NCBI GenBank assembly: GCA_964649895.1
Contig: CAZYRX010000004.1
Span: 1-64,000, forward strand
Direction of reading: 5' to 3'
Source of the DNA: Halanaerobium sp964649895
GTDB lineage: Bacteria; Bacillota; Halanaerobiia; Halanaerobiales; Halanaerobiaceae
Length of the DNA: 64,000 bases
Of the stretch, positions 35,288 through 43,260 are shown piece after piece. Made by a program: the position numbers and the translations under genes. Positions within the stretch are counted from its first letter, which is position 1. Each line of letters opens with the position of its first letter. The notes beneath the pieces were generated by a model that ran no database searches, was not told the DNA's origin, and saw only the letters and a program-made list of their open reading frames with translations.

Positions 35288-35745
35288 TGATGTTAAAAAA
35301 AGATGGAGCCATAAATACAGATATAGTTGGTGGAGCAGTAATGATTCTCTCTGCAGTACTCTTTTATTCACGAATAGGTAATTTTACAAATTTTGGCCTG
35401 ATATTTCCTAGAGCAATAATAGTTATTTTACTGGTGCTTGGAGTTGGTCTTCTTTTAAAGGCAAAGTTCAATCCACATTATTCAGAAATATTTGCGATGG
35501 AAGAAAGATCAAAGATGATATTGGTTGCAGTTATCGGACTGGCCTGGGTACTGCTTTTAAATAGAATTGGTTTTGCTGTAACAAGTTTCTTTGCTCTAAG
35601 CCTTGCTATATTTGTGCTTGAAGAAGAAAGAAGTCTTAAAGTACTGGTTAAGGATTTTCTGATCGGTGGTGTTGAAGTAGCATTTTTCTATATTATTTTT
35701 TCAAGACTGCTGCTGGTACCTCTTCCACAGGGAATATTATTTTAA
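35287..35745 (+). CDS. tctB: Tripartite tricarboxylate transporter small permease TctB
   Basis: A 152-residue, four-helix TctB protein: helices near residues 15-30, 40-60, 80-110 and 125-148, with the typical FPRAIIVILLVLGVGLLL stretch. Two adjacent ATG codons (35287, 35290) are possible; AAAGGAG lies seven to ten bases upstream. The order binding protein, large permease, small permease differs from the common C-B-A order. Confidence 0.88.
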   Translation: MMLKKDGAINTDIVGGAVMILSAVLFYSRIGNFTNFGLIFPRAIIVILLVLGVGLLLKAKFNPHYSEIFAMEERSKMILVAVIGLAWVLLLNRIGFAVTSFFALSLAIFVLEEERSLKVLVKDFLIGGVEVAFFYIIFSRLLLVPLPQGILF

Positions 35746-35843
35746 ATAATTCCTAATAAATTTGATATTATAATAGATAATATAATAAGATATATTTAAA
35801 GAACATGATATTGTTATAGTCAAAATATTTTTAAGGAGGTTTT

Positions 35844-37103
35844 ATGATGGAACTGAAATATGGACGTGGTACTGTCTCATTTTCCATCAATGATGAGAGA
35901 ATAAATAAAGTGTTAAAAGCTAATGAAAGAGAAGGATTAAAAGACCCTCATTCTACAGCAGCAGAGGTAGTGAAAAATCCAACAGCAGGTCCACCTTTAT
36001 TGGATCTGCTTAATGAAAAACAACCAGAAGATATAGTTATTATTGTAAACGATGTAACTAGACCTACACCCTATTCTGTAATGCTGCCGCCTATTTTAGA
36101 TACAATAAAAGAGGCTGGAATAGCTAAAGAAAAAGTGACATTTATTGTTGCTACTGGAGTACATGACAGACATACTGATCAGCAGAATATTGAAATTTTT
36201 GGTGAAGAAGTTCATAATAATTATAAATTTATTCATCATGACTGTGATGGAGAACTTGTTGATATGGGGAATTTGAGCTCAGGTAATAATTTTAAAGTGA
36301 ATAAAAAGGTCTATGAGGCAGATTTTGTAATTACAACCGGAGTTATTTTACCTCATTATTTTGCAGGCTTTTCTGGTGGTAGAAAATCTATTTTACCTGG
36401 TGTAGCTGGTAGAGAAACAATTGAAAACAATCACTCTTGGATGGTTAAGCTGATGGGTAATTTGCCACCTCAAAAAGAAAATCCAGTTAGTTTAGAGATG
36501 ATTGAAGCAGCAGAAAAAATTGGTGTTGACTTTATAATTAATGTTGTGACAAACAGCAGCAGAGAAATTGTTAAAATTACTGCAGGTGATTTGAAAGATG
36601 CATGGTATGAAGGAATTGATGTGTCTTCTGAGATGTATCATGTAGAATTAGAAGAAAAAGCTGATGTTGCAATTGTCAGTTCTGGAGGTTTTCCAAGAGA
36701 TATAAATGTTTATCAATCACAAAAGGCACTTGATCATGCTGATCATGGAACTAAAAAAGGTGGAACTATTATTTGGGTAGCTGAATGTAGTGAAGGCCTG
36801 GGTGAAAAAACTTTTGAAACATGGATGGAGGAAGCTGAAAAACCTGAAGATAATGAAAAGCGAATTAAAGAAAAATTTGTTATTGGTGGGCATAAAGCAT
36901 TTGCGATATCTAAAGTTGTTAAAGATAAAGAAGTAATTCTTATTTCAGATTTAAGTGTAGAAGAAACAGAAAAGATGTTTATTAAAAAAATGCCAGAACT
37001 TCAGGATGCTGTTGATTATATTGAAGATAAATATAATGGAGATTACAGCTGTATAATTCTTCCTCAGGGTAGTTTAACAGTTCCTAAAGTTAAAGCAGAC
37101 TAG
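35844..37103 (+). CDS. LarA-like nickel-pincer racemase/epimerase family protein
   Basis: A 419-residue protein of the lactate racemase (LarA) family, which uses a nickel-pincer cofactor to invert 2-hydroxyacids. Visible are DVTRPTP near residue 71, TGVHDRHT near 104, HHDCDGE, and HYFAGFSGGRKSILPG near residues 174-189, with the pincer-binding lysine in GRKS. No larB, larC or larE genes lie in the window, so the cofactor must be made elsewhere. In this locus it probably converts the imported hydroxyacid to the isomer accepted by the LeuCD-like enzyme; that is inference. AAGGAGG precedes the first of two ATG codons. Confidence 0.88.
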   Translation: MMELKYGRGTVSFSINDERINKVLKANEREGLKDPHSTAAEVVKNPTAGPPLLDLLNEKQPEDIVIIVNDVTRPTPYSVMLPPILDTIKEAGIAKEKVTFIVATGVHDRHTDQQNIEIFGEEVHNNYKFIHHDCDGELVDMGNLSSGNNFKVNKKVYEADFVITTGVILPHYFAGFSGGRKSILPGVAGRETIENNHSWMVKLMGNLPPQKENPVSLEMIEAAEKIGVDFIINVVTNSSREIVKITAGDLKDAWYEGIDVSSEMYHVELEEKADVAIVSSGGFPRDINVYQSQKALDHADHGTKKGGTIIWVAECSEGLGEKTFETWMEEAEKPEDNEKRIKEKFVIGGHKAFAISKVVKDKEVILISDLSVEETEKMFIKKMPELQDAVDYIEDKYNGDYSCIILPQGSLTVPKVKAD

Positions 37104-37114
37104 GAGACTCTATT

Positions 37115-37261
37115 ATGAGTGCTGAGCAGTTGAATATTTCAATAATTAGAATTAGTATTATTTTTGTTGTCAGTTATTTTCTCTATTTAGGATTTTCCAG
37201 CACTAATTTTATTGATAAATTTAAAAAAATTTTAATTAAATTAAAAAAAGATCATAAATAA
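37115..37261 (+). CDS. 48-residue single-helix membrane peptide
   Basis: A short ORF (48 codons) with AGGAG eight bases before its ATG. It has a polar start, one hydrophobic helix at about residues 9-28 (rich in Ile, Phe, Tyr), and a basic tail ending in KKDHK. It starts 11 bases after the LarA-like gene and ends 98 bases before the carboxyltransferase gene, in the same orientation. The layout resembles the gamma (OadG) subunit of oxaloacetate decarboxylase pumps, a small one-helix protein next to the alpha subunit, but it is much shorter and I see no zinc-binding tail. I cannot assign a function. Confidence 0.65.
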   Translation: MSAEQLNISIIRISIIFVVSYFLYLGFSSTNFIDKFKKILIKLKKDHK

Positions 37262-37359
37262 TTTTAGTCATAAAAAGAATAGATTTAGTATTGAGTATTA
37301 AAGACTATCTTTTATGATTATTTGAAAAATGCTGGAAAAGAAAATGAAAGGAGAAATAA

Positions 37360-38685
37360 ATGACACTAAAAATTACAGAAACTATACTCAGAGATGGACA
37401 GCAGTCCCTAATAGCAACAAGATTAAAAATGGAAGATATTCTGCCTGTACTCAGTGATCTTGATAATGTTGGCTACCATGCTCTTGAAGTATGGGGAGGA
37501 GCAACATTTGACAGCTGCCTGAGATATTTAGGTGAAGACCCCTGGGAAAGACTGAGAATAATTAGAGAAAATATAAGAAATACTAAACTGCAGATGCTTC
37601 TAAGGGGCCAAAATATACTCGGCTATAAGCATTATCCTGATGATGTTCTGGAAAAATTTGTGGAAAAGTCAGTAGAAAATGGAATAGATATTATTAGAAT
37701 ATTTGATGCGCTAAATGATATCAGGAATATGAAAAAAGCAATCTACTACAGCAAGAAATATGGTGCTCATGTTCAGGGTTCAATAGTTTATACTACAAGT
37801 CCTATCCATACAATGGACAAATTTATGGAAAATGCACGTGAACTGGTTGATGAAGGTGTAGATTCTCTCTGTATTAAGGATATGGCAGGTCTTATGACAC
37901 CTTTTAAGGCATATGAACTTGTCAAAAGGCTAAAAGAAAACTTTGATCTTCCAATAGAAATGCACAGTCATAATACAGCTGGATTAGGTGCTATGACATA
38001 TCTTAAAGCAGTAGAAGCAGGTATTGATATTATTGATACATCTATTTCAGTTTTAGGTTCTGGTTCTGCTCAGCCAGCAACAGAAAGCATGACAGCAGCA
38101 TTAGAAAAAAGTGAATTTGATACAGACATTAAATTTTCTAAGCTTGTGGAAATAGCTAAATATTTCCGCAATATAAGAGGGAAATATGAAGAATTTCTGG
38201 GTTCTTTTGAAGTTGATCCCCGCATCATATCAAATCAGATACCTGGAGGTATGATTTCTAATTTAAGAAGTCAGCTTAAAGCACAGGGGATTTCCGATAG
38301 GTACCAAGAAATTTTGGAAGAGATTCCCCGTGTACGTGAGGACCTTGGTTACCCACCTCTTGTAACACCTACAAGCCAAATAGTTGGGACCCAGGCTGTT
38401 TTTAATGTTGTTGCAAATGGTAGATACAGTGTTGTACCTACAGAAGTAAAAGAATATCTGCGCGGCAAATATGGAAGGCCACCTGGAAAAGTAAATGAAG
38501 AATTAAGAAAAGAATTAATTAAAGAAGAAGACATAATAACTGATAGACCAGCAAATCATCTTGAGCCTATTTTTGATAAAAAAGCTGAAGAAATTAAAGA
38601 TTTTGCAGAAACAGAAGAAGATGTGCTTTCTTATATACTTTTTCCTGATTCAGCAAAAAAGTTTTTAGAAGCTCATTATGTATAA
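37360..38685 (+). CDS. OadA/PycB-type carboxyltransferase without biotin domain
   Basis: A 441-residue carboxyltransferase-domain protein of the oxaloacetate decarboxylase alpha/pyruvate carboxylase B group. Motifs: TILRDGQQSLIATRL at residues 7-21, WGGATFDSCLRYL near 47, RGQNILGYKHYPDD, the carbamylated lysine in LCIKDMAGL, and metal ligands in MHSHNTAG. It ends where the C-terminal biotinyl domain would begin; no MKM motif is present. The substrate loop reads SISVLGSGSAQPATE instead of the usual AISPFAGGTSQPATE type. A separate biotin carrier must exist if it works as a decarboxylase. It follows the LarA-like gene, so it likely handles the oxaloacid product of this pathway. Confidence 0.87.
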   Translation: MTLKITETILRDGQQSLIATRLKMEDILPVLSDLDNVGYHALEVWGGATFDSCLRYLGEDPWERLRIIRENIRNTKLQMLLRGQNILGYKHYPDDVLEKFVEKSVENGIDIIRIFDALNDIRNMKKAIYYSKKYGAHVQGSIVYTTSPIHTMDKFMENARELVDEGVDSLCIKDMAGLMTPFKAYELVKRLKENFDLPIEMHSHNTAGLGAMTYLKAVEAGIDIIDTSISVLGSGSAQPATESMTAALEKSEFDTDIKFSKLVEIAKYFRNIRGKYEEFLGSFEVDPRIISNQIPGGMISNLRSQLKAQGISDRYQEILEEIPRVREDLGYPPLVTPTSQIVGTQAVFNVVANGRYSVVPTEVKEYLRGKYGRPPGKVNEELRKELIKEEDIITDRPANHLEPIFDKKAEEIKDFAETEEDVLSYILFPDSAKKFLEAHYV

Positions 38686-38740
38686 ATAAAGCATTGTTAT
38701 ATTGACTTCCTTATTAACTTCCTATGGATAAAATATATAA

Positions 38741-38777
38741 TAGAAAGCTCTAAGCATACTATGCTTAGAGCTTTCTA
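38741..38777. terminator. Strong bidirectional terminator hairpin
   Basis: A perfect 17-pair stem (38741-38757 with 38761-38777) closed by a 3-base loop lies between the convergent carboxyltransferase and TRAP permease genes. A perfect 14-base palindrome centred on GCATGC (38777-38790) follows directly. Confidence 0.85.
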
Positions 38778-38852
38778 TTTGCATGCAAATTATTTTAAAA
38801 TTATTTCTATAATTTTTTTAAAAATATAATTCTATGAAAAAACTACTTAATT

Positions 38853-40796
38853 TTATTCAGCTTCAGTATCAGCTATAAGTTTATCTTTATACTGCAAAAA
38901 CAATACTATAGCAAGTAAAGCTATACCAAGAAAATCTGAATATCCTCCTGGGAATAATAATCCAACTGAACTTCCCAAAAGCAGTAATCTTTCGATAATT
39001 GTTGTTTTTCTATTTAAATACCCAAGCACTGCAGCAGCTAGTGCAAACACACCAAGGATTGAACTTCCAGTAATAATTAAAACTTCAGACCAGGTAGTGT
39101 CAATAAGCAGCAGAGAAGGTGAGTATGCAAAGACAAATGGTACAACAAACCCTGCAACTGCAAGTCTTACAGCAGTAATACCTGTTTTTAGTGGATTAGA
39201 ACCAGCTATACCTGCACCAGCATAAGCGGCTAATGCTGCTGGTGGTGTTAGGTCTGCCACTACTCCAAAATAAAGTACAAATAAGTGTGAAGCTAAAATA
39301 GGAACACCAAGCGTTGTTAAAGCAGGGGCTGCCATTGTAGCAAGCACAATATAAGTTGCAGTAGTTGGAAGCCCGGTTCCTAATATAGTACAAGCTACCA
39401 TAGTAAAGAAGAGTGCTAAAAATAGATTACCTTGTGCTAAGGCGACTGTAATACTTGTAAATTTGAGGCCTAAACCTGTTAATGTTGTTACACCAACAAT
39501 AAAACCAACAGCTGCACAGGCAGCTGCAACTCCCAGTGCTGATATAGCTCCTTCTTTTAATGTATCAATTAAATCCATTAAGCTCATTCTGGTATCTTCT
39601 TTGAAAAAACTTAGAGCAAATGAGACTAAAATACCAAGAAAAGCAGCTCTTAAAGGTGTATAACCTCTAAATAAATAATAGAAAATGATAATCAAAGGAG
39701 CTATCATATGGCCTCTTGCTTTTAAAACATCCAAAAATTTTGGGATGAGGGCTGGTGCCATTCCCTGCAGCCCTGTTTTTTTAGCTTCAAAATGAACCAT
39801 TAGACCTACAGTGACATAGTAGAGAATTGCTGGCAGTATCGCTGCCTTTGCAATAGTCACATAAGGTACTCCGATAAATTCTGCCATAATAAATGCGGCA
39901 GCTCCCATAATTGGAGGCATAATCTGTCCACCTGTTGATGCAGAAGCTTCTACCGCTGCAGCAAATTTTGAATCATAACCAACTCTTTTCATGAGCGGAA
40001 TTGTGAATGAACCTGTAGTAACTGTATTTGCAACAGAACTACCTGAAATCGAACCCATAAGACCACTGGAAACAACAGCAGCTTTGGCAGGGCCACCTGT
40101 GCTACGTCCAGTTAAAGACATTGCCAGGTCAATAAAAAGATCACCAAGTCCTGTTCTCTTTGCAAAGGCTCCCAAAAGTAAAAATAAGAATATATATGTA
40201 GCTGATACCCCAAGTGGAATACCAAAGATACCTTCAGTTGTGAAGTACATGTGGCTGGCAATTCTTGACCAGGAATAACCTCTGTGAGCAAGCATGCCGG
40301 GCATAATCTGGCCAAAACGGGCATAAATTAAAAATAAAATTGAAATAACAGGTAATTCCGGTCCAATTACTCTTCTTGTTCCTTCTAAGACTATTATGAT
40401 AGCAAGTATTGCCATATAATAATCAAGTTGGGTAAACATTCCTGCTCTACGAACCAGAGCTTCATAATTGATAATAATATATGAAGAAATAGCTATACTT
40501 CCTAGAGCTAAAAGCAAATCAAAACCAAGAATAAATTTATTATCTTTTTTATTTTTTAAAGCTGGATATAGCAAAAAAATCAATGTAAATATAAAGCCGA
40601 GGTGAACTGCACGCTGTTTTAAAGCCAGTAAAATTCCAAAACCGGCTGTGTATAAGTGGAAAAGTGAAAGTACAACAGCAATGGTAGAAACAATTACAGC
40701 TGCAATACCAGTATAATGACGGTAATCAGTGCTGGGATCATATTTTTTTAAAAGTTCGTCTTCTTTAAGATGTTCTTTGTTTTTTGATTCAGCCAT
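38853..40796 (-). CDS. TRAP transporter fused DctQM permease (TAXI type)
   Basis: A 647-residue membrane protein in which small (DctQ) and large (DctM) TRAP permease parts are fused, the form that pairs with TAXI-type binding proteins. About 16-18 helices; typical segments are GSISGSSVANTVTTGSFTIP, GGQIMPPIMGAAAFIMAEF and GTGLPTTATYIVLATM, quoted in part. It overlaps the DUF1850 gene by 8 bases. It is encoded opposite to the tricarboxylate locus, so may import a related acid such as glutamate, malate or a keto acid; the substrate is not visible. Confidence 0.93.
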   Translation of the reverse strand: MAESKNKEHLKEDELLKKYDPSTDYRHYTGIAAVIVSTIAVVLSLFHLYTAGFGILLALKQRAVHLGFIFTLIFLLYPALKNKKDNKFILGFDLLLALGSIAISSYIIINYEALVRRAGMFTQLDYYMAILAIIIVLEGTRRVIGPELPVISILFLIYARFGQIMPGMLAHRGYSWSRIASHMYFTTEGIFGIPLGVSATYIFLFLLLGAFAKRTGLGDLFIDLAMSLTGRSTGGPAKAAVVSSGLMGSISGSSVANTVTTGSFTIPLMKRVGYDSKFAAAVEASASTGGQIMPPIMGAAAFIMAEFIGVPYVTIAKAAILPAILYYVTVGLMVHFEAKKTGLQGMAPALIPKFLDVLKARGHMIAPLIIIFYYLFRGYTPLRAAFLGILVSFALSFFKEDTRMSLMDLIDTLKEGAISALGVAAACAAVGFIVGVTTLTGLGLKFTSITVALAQGNLFLALFFTMVACTILGTGLPTTATYIVLATMAAPALTTLGVPILASHLFVLYFGVVADLTPPAALAAYAGAGIAGSNPLKTGITAVRLAVAGFVVPFVFAYSPSLLLIDTTWSEVLIITGSSILGVFALAAAVLGYLNRKTTIIERLLLLGSSVGLLFPGGYSDFLGIALLAIVLFLQYKDKLIADTEAE

Positions 40797-41307
40797 CCTT
40801 TAACCTCCCTATATAATAATAAAGATAGTTAGTCTTTTCGGTTGAAATTTCCAATAATGTTTCATCTTTTACTAGTTTGTATAATTTATAAACTTTATTT
40901 TTAAAGATAAATTCATGGAGTGCATAATCACTTACTCTGAGCAATATTTCTGGTAATTCTTTATTTATTTCGCGAATAATAAACTTATTATCCTCTAATG
41001 TATATTGATGTTCATTTAAAAATGGTAAACCTGCTCCATAGGATTGATATTCAGTGGAAATGAGTACTATTTCTCCATTTATAATTTCAAAAATTTCTAA
41101 AACTGGAGTTTTTGCTACAGAATGAAGATATTTAATTGTAAATTCATCACCTTCATCTACTTTTGCCTCCCAGATTATATTATTCTCTTTATAATCAATA
41201 ATCTTAAGTAAAGTGATTTCTTGATTATAAAGATAATAAGCGGCAAATAATATTATTAATATAAAAAGCAGCAAGAAAAATTTAAATTTAATAGTTTTTT
41301 TTAGCAT
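40789..41307 (-). CDS. DUF1850 domain protein of TAXI-TRAP operon
   Basis: A 172-residue protein with one N-terminal membrane helix (about residues 9-27) and an extracytoplasmic domain with WEAKVDEGDEFTIKYLHSV and PVLEIFEI segments, characteristic of DUF1850. Such proteins commonly lie between a TAXI binding protein and a fused TRAP permease, as here; their role is unknown, perhaps assembly or substrate handling. It overlaps the permease gene by 8 bases and follows a hairpin after the binding protein gene. Confidence 0.83.
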   Translation of the reverse strand: MLKKTIKFKFFLLLFILIILFAAYYLYNQEITLLKIIDYKENNIIWEAKVDEGDEFTIKYLHSVAKTPVLEIFEIINGEIVLISTEYQSYGAGLPFLNEHQYTLEDNKFIIREINKELPEILLRVSDYALHEFIFKNKVYKLYKLVKDETLLEISTEKTNYLYYYIGRLKDG

Positions 41308-41319
41308 AATAAATTAGAG

Positions 41320-41341
41320 CCGGGTATTTTGCAATACCCGG
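41320..41341 (-). terminator. Hairpin between TAXI binding protein and DUF1850 genes
   Basis: CCGGGTATT (41320-41328) pairs perfectly with AATACCCGG (41333-41341), 4-base loop. There is no good T-run on the minus strand, so it may act as an RNA stabiliser or partial terminator that favours the binding protein. Confidence 0.6.
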
Positions 41342-41388
41342 TATTCCTCCTTTTAGAGGTTTGATATATTATTATAATTTTATCTAAA

Positions 41389-42348
41389 TTACTTAACCTC
41401 GTCATAATATTGTTTAGCACCAGGATGAAGTTCAACTGTCATACCATCCATAGCTCCTTCTAAAGTAATATCTCTAGCTCTATCATGAGCTTCAATTAAT
41501 GTCTGACGGTTTTCAAAAATTGCCTTAGTAATATTATAGACAGTTTCTTGAGTTAAATCATCTACAGCAACCAAGATAGCTTTAAGAGCAACTGTCTGAA
41601 TATCTTCTTCAAGACCATTATAGCTGCCTGCTGGTACTGTTACTCCAGTCAAATATGGATATTTACTATTTAAAGATTCAATAGCTTCATCACTAAAGTT
41701 TATTAAAGAAATATCCTGGGTTGCAGCAACATCCATTACGGCTGCAGTTGGAATACCTGCTGTTAAGAAAGCAGCATCAATCTGTCTATCTTTTAAACGA
41801 CTTGCAGCTTCACCAAATGATAGATAATCTTCTTCAATATCATCATAACTTAAGCCAAAAAATTCAATAATCTGTTTAGCATTGGCTTCAGCACCACTTC
41901 CCGGTGCACCTACTGCTACTTTTTTACCTTTAAGATCTTCCACAGATTTTATACCTGCATCATCTCTGACAACTATTTGAATAACTTCTGGATATAATGC
42001 AGCAATACCTGTCATATTTTTTACCTGATTGTCAGAAAATTGATTTTCACCATTTACCGCATAACTAGCTATATCATTTTGAAGAATTGCAAGTTCTACC
42101 TCTTGATTATAAATTAGGCGGGTATTAGTTACTGAAGCACCAGTAGATTGAGCAGAAGCATTCATACCTTCAATATTCTCATTTAATACCTTAGCAATCG
42201 CACCACCTACAGGATAATATGTCCCAGAGGTTCCTCCTGTAGCTAGAGAAATAAAGGTAGTTTCCTGAGCAAGAACAGATGTGCTTAAAGCAAGACTCAA
42301 AACAGCCAATAACGCAATTAATACTAAAATCTTTTTACTTTTAAACAT
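41389..42348 (-). CDS. TAXI-family TRAP transporter solute-binding protein
   Basis: A 319-residue secreted binding protein. The signal peptide covers about residues 1-27 (cut near VLAQET). The mature start FISLATGGTSGTYYPVGGAIAKVLN carries the TAXI family signature, quoted in part, and LKGKKVAVGAPGSGAEANAK is the second conserved segment. CTCCC at 42361-42365 (GGGAG on the minus strand) lies 12 bases upstream. It delivers substrate to the fused TRAP permease downstream. Confidence 0.92.
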   Translation of the reverse strand: MFKSKKILVLIALLAVLSLALSTSVLAQETTFISLATGGTSGTYYPVGGAIAKVLNENIEGMNASAQSTGASVTNTRLIYNQEVELAILQNDIASYAVNGENQFSDNQVKNMTGIAALYPEVIQIVVRDDAGIKSVEDLKGKKVAVGAPGSGAEANAKQIIEFFGLSYDDIEEDYLSFGEAASRLKDRQIDAAFLTAGIPTAAVMDVAATQDISLINFSDEAIESLNSKYPYLTGVTVPAGSYNGLEEDIQTVALKAILVAVDDLTQETVYNITKAIFENRQTLIEAHDRARDITLEGAMDGMTVELHPGAKQYYDEVK

Positions 42349-42672
42349 CTTTAAAATCTACTCCCTTCTTCATTTTAAAATATTTAATAACTTATAGCTG
42401 AGTATAAAATATATCAGCCCTATTTATAATTTTATATTATTTTGAGTCTAAAAGCAAATTGTTAGGTTCTTGTAAGCTTTTTGGCTAAAGAATTTTAGAT
42501 AGTGTATTTTTGATAGATGCTGATATGGCGGTCATTATCAAGTGTACTTGCAGTTATATTTGAATAAAATTTCCTTTATTAAAAATAAGTGTATTTATTT
42601 ACAATTTATAAAAGCAGGAAGGCGAAAAGGTTTATGATTTAAATTCAATGTAAAATTATTTTTAGTGAAAAC

Positions 42673-42701
42673 TTGCACAATCATTTAAATTGCTGTATAA
42701 T
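42673..42701 (+). promoter_or_regulatory. Promoter of hydrogenase-maturase operon
   Basis: TTGCAC (42673-42678) and perfect TATAAT (42696-42701) are 17 bases apart. Transcription would start near 42708. The preceding 42349-42672 stretch is AT-rich; I see no gene in it. Confidence 0.7.
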
Positions 42702-42707
42702 ATATTC

Positions 42708-42857
42708 AAAGTTAATATCTGATCGACCGGGATATTTCCTGTTCGAAAGGATATAATATTATATGACTTCCTGAATTTAAGGGTTTTAGCCTGAGAATCG
42801 GGGGAGGGATATTTCTATGCTTAATTTACCCCTGCCTACTTCCGGCAGGATTTTTTG
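42708..42857 (+). promoter_or_regulatory. Structured leader with terminator, upstream of hydrogenase maturase genes
   Basis: The leader holds a hairpin centred on the palindrome TATAATATTATA (flanked by AGGA and TCCT, about 42748-42772), a 10-base direct repeat GGGATATTTC at 42729-42738 and 42806-42815, and an intrinsic terminator: CCTGCC (42831-42836) with GGCAGG (42844-42849) plus a T-run at 42851-42856. GGGG at 42801-42804 could pair with CCCC at 42829-42832 and break the terminator stem, so alternative folds are possible. I do not recognise a known riboswitch class. Confidence 0.55.
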
Positions 42858-42891
42858 TTTTAATGAAATTTATATTAAAAGTTATTTTTAA
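42817..42891 (+). CDS. Possible 24-residue leader peptide overlapping the terminator
   Basis: An ATG at 42817 is preceded by GGGGGAGGG (42800-42808) at ideal distance and opens 24 codons, MLNLPLPTSG then RIFCFNEIYIKSYF. Its codons 5-11 cover the terminator stem, so a translating ribosome would prevent the terminator from folding. No run of one amino acid is present. It could be a chance ORF. Confidence 0.35.
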   Translation: MLNLPLPTSGRIFCFNEIYIKSYF

Positions 42892-42978
42892 AAAAAGTTA
42901 AAGCCTCTAGATTTCGATTAAAATTAACTTAATTTTTTTTAAAGACTTTAGTAGTTATATTCACAAAGGGGTGAAAAA

Positions 42979-43239
42979 GTGAAAAAAAGAATCGGGGTAG
43001 TAGGAATCGTAGTTGAAGAAAGAGAGAGAGCTGGAGATAGAATTAATAAGATTTTAAGTAAGTATAGTGAGAACATTATAGGAAGAATGGGAATTCCCCA
43101 TGCTGAACATGACCTTTCGATGATTTCTTTAATTGTTGAAGGTACTCCTGATGAAATTGGTGCAATGACAGGACAGCTGGGTAATATTAAGGGAGTTAAT
43201 CTTAAATCTGCACTTACATCGGTTGAAATTGAAAAATAA
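42979..43239 (+). CDS. TM1266-like ACT-fold regulator of the iron-hydrogenase system
   Basis: An 86-residue ACT-like/NikR C-terminal-like protein of the family named iron-only hydrogenase system regulator (TM1266). Its features are the IGVVGIVVEERE start, the GRMGIPHAEHDLSMISLIVEG middle and the GQLGNIKGVNLKS end (short quotes). There is no DNA-binding domain, so it is likely a ligand-binding partner. It starts with GTG after AAAGGGGTG and is 21 bases ahead of hydG, as in many anaerobes. Confidence 0.87.
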   Translation: MKKRIGVVGIVVEERERAGDRINKILSKYSENIIGRMGIPHAEHDLSMISLIVEGTPDEIGAMTGQLGNIKGVNLKSALTSVEIEK

Positions 43240-43260
43240 TAAAATTTAGGAGGAAATTAA

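Noticed and set aside
42708..42857. Identification as a TPP, SAM, cobalamin, THF or c-di-GMP riboswitch
   Set aside because: A CTGAGA word is present, but none of the other conserved elements of those classes can be found.
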